Of a stretch of 64,000 nucleotides of DNA, positions 62,960 through 64,000 are shown in pieces. The DNA is from CAWGGS01 sp963822095 (GTDB lineage: Bacteria; Desulfobacterota; Desulfobulbia; Desulfobulbales; Desulfocapsaceae), in contig CAWGGS010000066.1 in NCBI GenBank assembly GCA_963822095.1, positions 51,797 through 115,796 on the forward strand. The letters run 5' to 3'. The translations under genes were made by a program, and so were the position numbers. Within the stretch, counting starts at the first letter, position 1, and every line of letters begins with the position of its first letter. The notes beneath the pieces are model-generated. The model saw only the letters and a list, made by a program, of their open reading frames with translations. It had not been told where the DNA came from and did no database searches.

Positions 62960-63027
62960 AACACCCTACTTCCAAGGAGCTCCGTCCATTTGAGCAGGGG
63001 TTGAACTCATTATAAACACTTTAAATA

Positions 63028-63735
63028 TCAATCCCTACCACCGCCAAAAAGTCTTAGCAGCATGAGGAAAAGATTAATAAAATCAAGATAGAGAGCCAAC
63101 GCTCCCATTATCGCTCCTTTCTTGATTGCCTCTTCTCCACTTGCCATAATTCCCTGCTCACCCATATTCTTTATTTTCTGAACGTCATAAGCAGTCAAGC
63201 CGGTGAAAATAAAAACACCAAGAATTGATATAATCCAATACATGTTGGAGCTTTTGAGGAATATGTTCACCACTGATGCGATGATTATGCCAATAAGCCC
63301 CATAAAAAGAAACGATCCCCAGCCGGAAAGATCACGTTTGGTCACTAACCCATAAACAGCCATTGCCCCGAACATCCCTGCAGTAATAAAAAAAGTTCCG
63401 GCAATGGATGATCTCGTGTAGGTCAAAAAAATAACGGAGAGGGTAAGTCCATTGAGGATAGAATAGCCGATAAAGAGAGCAGAAGCCGTTCCCGCCTGGA
63501 TCTTGTTAATCCGAGCAGAAAGAAAAAAGACCATCCCCAGCTCGGCAATCACCAGAACCATAAAGAGAGGGCTTTTGATTATGGACATTGCAAGTCCTGT
63601 ATTTGCTGTAAAATACGCTACAATTCCTGTAAGACCAAGCCCCAATGCCATCCAGTTGAAAACCTTCGCAAGAAATATCGTCGACGCCTCTTGTCTGGCC
63701 TGGGTCAATGTGATTTGATCCGAATTTCCGTACAT
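63028..63735 (-). CDS. Bax inhibitor-1 / YccA family membrane protein
   Basis: 235 residues with seven hydrophobic segments, beginning with a short polar N-terminus (MYGNSDQITLTQARQEAST). The family pattern is visible: VFNWMALGLGLTGIVAYF, LSVIFLTYTRSSIAGTFFITAGMFGAMAVYG (shorter segments), FTGLTAYDVQKIKNMG, with the conserved Asp in YDVQKIK, and ALYLDFINLFLMLLRLFGGGRD at the end. BI-1 proteins are thought to be pH-sensitive leak channels; E. coli YccA protects SecY from FtsH. It is a single gene ended by a terminator. Confidence 0.94.
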   Translation of the reverse strand: MYGNSDQITLTQARQEASTIFLAKVFNWMALGLGLTGIVAYFTANTGLAMSIIKSPLFMVLVIAELGMVFFLSARINKIQAGTASALFIGYSILNGLTLSVIFLTYTRSSIAGTFFITAGMFGAMAVYGLVTKRDLSGWGSFLFMGLIGIIIASVVNIFLKSSNMYWIISILGVFIFTGLTAYDVQKIKNMGEQGIMASGEEAIKKGAIMGALALYLDFINLFLMLLRLFGGGRD

Positions 63736-63808
63736 GTTTTTGCTCCTTACTCAGTTTATCTTCGCCGTTGTACCGCTACATATATCCTCGGATTTGCAGC
63801 CGGTATAA

Positions 63809-64000
63809 ATGTGGTTTTCTTCCAGCAATACGTGCGGTTGCCGACCGCTCAACCGTTGCGTATTGCTGGCGGGCTTCCTCATCCCCTCCGGCGTCGCGGC
63901 GGCGGTGCCCTTCCTGCCCAAGGCGGAGATCGCCTTCGAACTCGCACCGGCGCTCCTGGCGGTGGGCTACATCCTGGGATACCGGCAATCCGGCGTCCTG
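63809..64000 (+). CDS. GC-rich frame resembling an oligopeptide (OPT) transporter, cut by window edge
   Basis: The plus-strand frame ending at the window edge reads LLAGFLIPSGVAAAVPFLP, then AEIAFELAPALLAVGYILGY. This is hydrophobic, uses almost only G/C third positions, and its 'SPALLxVGYIxG'-like stretch recalls the OPT family. The first ~18 codons from 63809 cross the inverted repeat and do not look like the family, so no true start is assigned. Codon use is unlike every other gene in the window. Overlapping minus-strand frame 63776-63988 is considered a shadow. Confidence 0.35.
   Translation, partial: MWFSSSNTCGCRPLNRCVLLAGFLIPSGVAAAVPFLPKAEIAFELAPALLAVGYILGYRQSGVL
63822..63869. repeat. 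48-base imperfect inverted repeat at a compositional break
   Basis: CCAGCAATACG (63822-63832) pairs with CGTATTGCTGG (63859-63869), and CGGTTG (63835-63840) with CAACCG (63850-63855), around a 9-base centre. Sequence to the right is strongly GC-rich, to the left it resembles the rest of the window. It may be a mobile-element end, an amplification artefact or an assembly join. Confidence 0.55.

Noticed and set aside
63776..63988. 70-codon minus-strand frame in the GC-rich edge
   Set aside because: Arg/Gly-rich composition typical of the antisense of a GC-rich gene; the plus frame is hydrophobic and family-like.
1..64000. tRNA or rRNA genes
   Set aside because: Every intergenic stretch was scanned for T-arm-like GGTTCGAATCC and CCA ends and none was found.

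Overview
The window looks like a core-genome stretch of a Gram-negative, probably anaerobic member of the Desulfobacterota, most likely a relative of the Desulfobulbales sulfate reducers. This is inferred from gene content, not from a marker-gene tree. Pointers are LPS genes (lptF, lptE, kdsB), a rubrerythrin, a 'Bacteroidetes-type' topoisomerase IV pair, a small AP2-domain protein, a KamA/EpmB-type radical-SAM enzyme, fchA-folD one-carbon genes, a malic enzyme and a malate dehydrogenase. Base composition is moderate and fairly even until about position 63840, where the last ~150 bases become strongly GC-rich. No rRNA, tRNA, CRISPR array, prophage or intact insertion sequence was seen.

Layout. 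1-5.0 kb: parE and partial parC (minus), a small lipoprotein gene and rubrerythrin. 5.7-12.1 kb: lptF with an unusual Cys-rich tail, a DUF166-like gene, nnrDE with a coupled CBS-domain gene, ung, and a CheB-like protein that has lost its catalytic Ser and His. 12.2-17.2 kb: rplU-rpmA // obg-proB-proA-nadD on the minus strand, with an intrinsic terminator after rpmA. 17.5-21.1 kb: an AP2-domain protein, a MazG-type hydrolase and rpsF-rpsR-DUF2232-rplI. 21.4-28.9 kb: dnaB, leuS-lptE, dusB and fchA-folD. 29-38 kb: malic enzyme, KamA/EpmB-like enzyme, HDOD-GGDEF protein, an uncharacterised Cys-rich protein, priA and galU. 38-46.6 kb: hrpA, then kdsB, a CofD/YvcK-like protein with an unexplained C-terminal domain, a receiver and a half receiver, then rsmJ. 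46.7-55.3 kb: rlmH, a YkgJ-type protein, algH, glgB, a 49-residue protein coupled to a DUF4126 membrane protein, an orphan histidine kinase, and a 563-residue protein with a nucleoside-phosphorylase-like end. 56-63.7 kb: mdh, an EamA exporter, nadA, a glycosyltransferase of the tRNA-queuosine mannosyltransferase (GTDC1) family, ppsR, coaBC and a BI-1/YccA protein.

How it fits together: most genes are housekeeping (replication, ribosome, tRNA/rRNA modification, NAD, CoA and folate cofactors, proline, LPS export, glycogen). No single complete new system stands out. The most unusual items are individual proteins: the pseudo-CheB with a zinc ribbon, LptF with an Ada-like zinc tail, the CofD-like fusion, the bacterial AP2 protein, the GTDC1-like glycosyltransferase, the phosphorylase-like protein, and a compositional break joined to a 48-base inverted repeat at the right edge that may be an assembly or amplification chimera. 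Several perfect 14-19 bp hairpins lacking U-tracts sit in intergenic positions.
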